This document shows, in pieces, positions 61,345 through 64,000 of a DNA stretch of 64,000 nucleotides. Position 1 is the stretch's first letter, and every line of letters starts with the position of its first letter. Below the pieces are notes generated by a model, which saw nothing but the letters and a program-made list of their open reading frames with translations, searched no databases and was not told the origin of the DNA. A program made the translations under genes and the position numbers. Origin of the DNA: JACOND01 sp965116175 (GTDB lineage Bacteria > Bdellovibrionota > Bdellovibrionia > Bdellovibrionales > UBA1609). The DNA lies in NCBI GenBank assembly GCA_965116175.1, contig OZ220490.1, positions 1,364,001-1,428,000 on the forward strand. Direction: 5' to 3'.

Positions 61345-64000
61345 CTACAGTTTTCGCCTTAACTCTACAAACAAACGAGGGCCTCGGACATCAAACAAGT
61401 GTTGATCAAACTTTGGACCTTGTTTTATAGAATCATCAAGAACAGGATCTGAAAATAAAAGATTATACCAGCCAAATCCTAAACTGGTTTTTATATCTAT
61501 ATCATACTTGTAAAAAAGATCCAAAATATGACCCATAGGCAAAGTTACTGATTCATCTGATTTACTTTTAAAAGCAGCTATGCTCTTTAAAACCAAGGAG
61601 ATATTATGCTTCTGATTTTTCCAGCCAACAGTAGCAAAATTTTTCCATCTTGGAATACCAAATTTACCCAAATTATTCACAGATCCCATGCCTTTAAAAT
61701 CCTCCTTTTCAGATTCTATAACATAGGAAAAATCATCCTGAAAATAAAAATTTCCTTCAGCAACAGTCCAATGGGAAAAATCTGACATCCATCTGGCATT
61801 TATACCATAAAGCTGTTTTCCTCCAGCATTAATAACAGGCATTACAAAGCTTGTAATAGGATGTGGAGCTGCGCCAGCCCTTTCCTTCTGAATGCCAAGA
61901 TTTTCTAAATGTTCTTTCCCATATCTAAGTTCTGTATCCGTCGTTTTCTTTTTATTCCAAGGACGAATAGGAACACCACTCAGGGAATTAAACCAACCAT
62001 CCAGCTCCAAACTGTGATCTTTATGCAATTCCCATTGAAATCCAAGTGAGGCTGTAACAGCTCTGGTCTCCTTTAAATCTTTATTCCCTTTGACTACTCC
62101 TCTAACCCTATAAGCGCTATTGCAATAATTTGACTCCTGCATCTGCCCTGCTAAGCCTTTAAAGGCTGCTTGAACAGAATCAGAGAGTTCTTTATTTTCA
62201 TAAACAGAACTTTGCTCAATTAAAAAATCTTTTATCATTTTATCTTTGGCCTCCTGAGAATTAAATTTTTCTCCAGATAAACTGTTATAAACAGGTCCAA
62301 ACTGATTTTGCATTTTTAATTCATTATAACAAGCCACGGTATCATAAATAAAAACCTCCCCCTCCATAGGAGGAGTATATAACTCAATCAAGGGCGGCGC
62401 TTCAAAAGAGGTTCCTATAGAGGAGCGAATTAAAAATTGAGAGCTTGGTTGAAAACGAATGCCCATTTTAGGATTAACTGTCCAACCAAAATCAGAATAC
62501 CGATCAACACGCCCGGCGAGCTGCACTTCCAGCAAATTGGAAAAAGTCTTAATCCCCTCCACATAAGCTGCAAGAACATACCTTTCAAACAATTCTCCTG
62601 TGGCTCTTGAATCTCTGGCAAATATTTTTCTTTCTTTAACTACAGGATCAAAAATATTTCTATAATTATTATAATAACCTTGCAGCCCAAAGGCCAAATC
62701 TATATCCCAAATGCCTGATTCCCCGGAAAAATCCAAAGAAGTAAAAATCTTTTTGTCATCACTTTTAGCAAAAGCATCGTGCCGCCGAATAGAATTCAGT
62801 GCCCCTTTACCGGAACTAATAGGATCACCTGAAGCGAAAATTTTGACTAAATCCTCTTTATACAAATAGTTTGTATGAGTTTCTTTATCCCAAACATTAG
62901 ACCATTTCAAACTTAAATCAAAATCCCAGGTCTTGGATATATAACCTTTAACTCCAACCAAACCATCCAAAAAAATCATACTTGTTAATTCATCACTGCC
63001 TTCAAAAAAAAGATTCCGAGCGGCAGAGCCTTCACCAAGGGCTGTGCCATGTCCATCAGATAACCCCAGGTTATCATTAAAAAACTGATTTGACCTTTTA
63101 GAATATTGCCAAAATCCAAGCCACTGACTGTAAAAAATGATGTCGCTGTTGAGTTTATACTCCATATAGTTATAACTTGAAAAATCGTAAATATTGGGAC
63201 TGATATAATTATGTTTTAGCAGATCCTTTTTACATTCTTTAGTAGAGGATTGATTTTGATCAGGACAGAAGGCTTTGACTGTTATATCATCTCCAATAAG
63301 AAAACTATAATAGGGAAAATCTGAAAAAAAATCACTGGCATACCATTTCTTTCGATCCAACCGCTTAAAACCATGACTGTATTGAAACTGCAATGCGCTT
63401 ATAAAATGCCATCTGTTAAATTTTTTTCCAAAAACAACAGAAGCTTCTGTCTGACTGCCTCCTTTATAAAGAGGGTAAAATGTTGGAGAAATTTTTAAGG
63501 AAACTTCCGGGAAAGTATAATCTTTCTTAGTGATTATATTGATAACACCCCCCACAACATCGGAACCATAAAGAGCAGAAGCGCCATCCCTTAAAACTTC
63601 CACCTTTTCAATAGCTGCAATAGGAATTATATCAATGACCCTTTTAGGCAGCTGATTGATTTCCTGACCGGCCTCTCCATGAACCATTCTTGAACCATTG
63701 ACGAGAACCAAGGTGCTTCTGTCATGTATCCTCATATCACCAAAATTGGAAAGGCTGGTATTTTGAAAAAACTCTCCCAAATTAAAATAACCTCTTTTGT
63801 CTAAATCCTCCTTTGTCCAAACAGTCATAGGGCTGGCCCCTTGTGTATCTATCCGGCTAATACGAGAACCAGTCACCTTTATAGTTTCTGTATTTTGGCT
63901 TGTGGAAGTTTTTGAAAGTTCTTTCCCAATGGACTCTTGATCTTCACTTGTTACAAGGTCATTTGTGTCGTTTCTGGGAGCTTCTCCTTGTCTCTCCTGA
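61345..64000 (-). CDS. TonB-dependent outer-membrane receptor (5' end outside window)
   Basis: The frame is open to the window edge, so the N-terminus and signal peptide are missing. About 885 residues are visible. A short acidic Ser/Thr linker precedes VTGSRISRIDTQGASPMTVWTKE. The plug domain has VEVLRDGASALYGSDVVGGVINIITKK. The barrel ends RLFVELRRKL. Both this and the neighbouring receptor share Cys positions (VACYNELK, YC) in an extracellular loop and the same order of blocks, so one arose from the other by duplication. The plug here has an insertion (GEAGQEINQLPKRV) absent from the paralogue. Ligand unknown. Confidence 0.88.
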   Translation of the reverse strand, partial: QERQGEAPRNDTNDLVTSEDQESIGKELSKTSTSQNTETIKVTGSRISRIDTQGASPMTVWTKEDLDKRGYFNLGEFFQNTSLSNFGDMRIHDRSTLVLVNGSRMVHGEAGQEINQLPKRVIDIIPIAAIEKVEVLRDGASALYGSDVVGGVINIITKKDYTFPEVSLKISPTFYPLYKGGSQTEASVVFGKKFNRWHFISALQFQYSHGFKRLDRKKWYASDFFSDFPYYSFLIGDDITVKAFCPDQNQSSTKECKKDLLKHNYISPNIYDFSSYNYMEYKLNSDIIFYSQWLGFWQYSKRSNQFFNDNLGLSDGHGTALGEGSAARNLFFEGSDELTSMIFLDGLVGVKGYISKTWDFDLSLKWSNVWDKETHTNYLYKEDLVKIFASGDPISSGKGALNSIRRHDAFAKSDDKKIFTSLDFSGESGIWDIDLAFGLQGYYNNYRNIFDPVVKERKIFARDSRATGELFERYVLAAYVEGIKTFSNLLEVQLAGRVDRYSDFGWTVNPKMGIRFQPSSQFLIRSSIGTSFEAPPLIELYTPPMEGEVFIYDTVACYNELKMQNQFGPVYNSLSGEKFNSQEAKDKMIKDFLIEQSSVYENKELSDSVQAAFKGLAGQMQESNYCNSAYRVRGVVKGNKDLKETRAVTASLGFQWELHKDHSLELDGWFNSLSGVPIRPWNKKKTTDTELRYGKEHLENLGIQKERAGAAPHPITSFVMPVINAGGKQLYGINARWMSDFSHWTVAEGNFYFQDDFSYVIESEKEDFKGMGSVNNLGKFGIPRWKNFATVGWKNQKHNISLVLKSIAAFKSKSDESVTLPMGHILDLFYKYDIDIKTSLGFGWYNLLFSDPVLDDSIKQGPKFDQHLFDVRGPRLFVELRRKL

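Overview
The window is AT-rich bacterial DNA from a diderm (Gram-negative) organism. The envelope genes show this: TamB and TamA/BamA-type outer-membrane assembly proteins, two TonB-dependent receptors and several lipobox proteins. The 16S rRNA gene and the rpsU-yqeY-dnaG-rpoD cluster are compatible with a deep lineage of the former Deltaproteobacteria (Bdellovibrionota/Oligoflexia-like). That placement is an inference; a 16S tree would settle it.

Layout. 1-3.6 kb: the 3' end of a ComEC-like gene, a collagen-like lipoprotein, an AbiEi antitoxin gene whose toxin partner is cut to 24 codons, and a DUF2806-like gene. 4.1-10.6 kb: a defence operon with a small protein, a membrane protein and type III restriction-modification Mod and Res. 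10.9-12.7 kb: a lone 16S rRNA gene with promoter, boxA-like motif and leader-trailer processing stem, followed by an IS3 remnant instead of spacer tRNAs and 23S. 12.9-28.8 kb: housekeeping genes (purK-grx, nhaA, a 2-oxoacid:acceptor oxidoreductase, MmgE/PrpD, argS, a VKOR-DsbA fusion, radical SAM, tadA) with small exported proteins. 29.1-33.6 kb: rpsU-yqeY-dnaG-rpoD-tRNA(CAT). 33.6-39.2 kb: tandem integrative islands in the 3' end of that tRNA gene, carrying an ISXO2-like element, three copies of a small structured RNA, an AAA_14/DUF4143-type ATPase, an NYN-domain nuclease gene and integrase remnants. 39.3-45.3 kb: tRNA-Ile, a UvrD-type helicase, a SPOR protein, an orphan histidine kinase, SpoVG and tRNA-Gln. 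45.5-49.2 kb: an accessory block with an interrupted gene, a large Zn-ribbon DNA methylase, two small exported proteins and IS remnants. 49.2-64 kb: an aminotransferase, tamB, tamA and two TonB-dependent receptors, the last running off the window.

The most unusual signal is the RNA family in the tRNA island. Three copies (34613-34680 +, 34736-34794 -, 38007-38066 +) share one layout: a sigma70 promoter, exactly 8 nt, ACATCCCC, a first hairpin, then a second hairpin with a two-base TT bulge. The stems differ by compensatory changes. The third copy ends in a T run just before an NYN-domain ribonuclease-like gene, so promoter, structured RNA, leaky terminator and nuclease gene are arranged as in type III toxin-antitoxin loci. 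I do not recognise this RNA from any described family.

A second genome-wide theme is a family of palindromic, MITE-like repeats. Full copies lie at about 42.8, 50.7 and 57.7 kb, and shorter derivatives occur in several other gaps.
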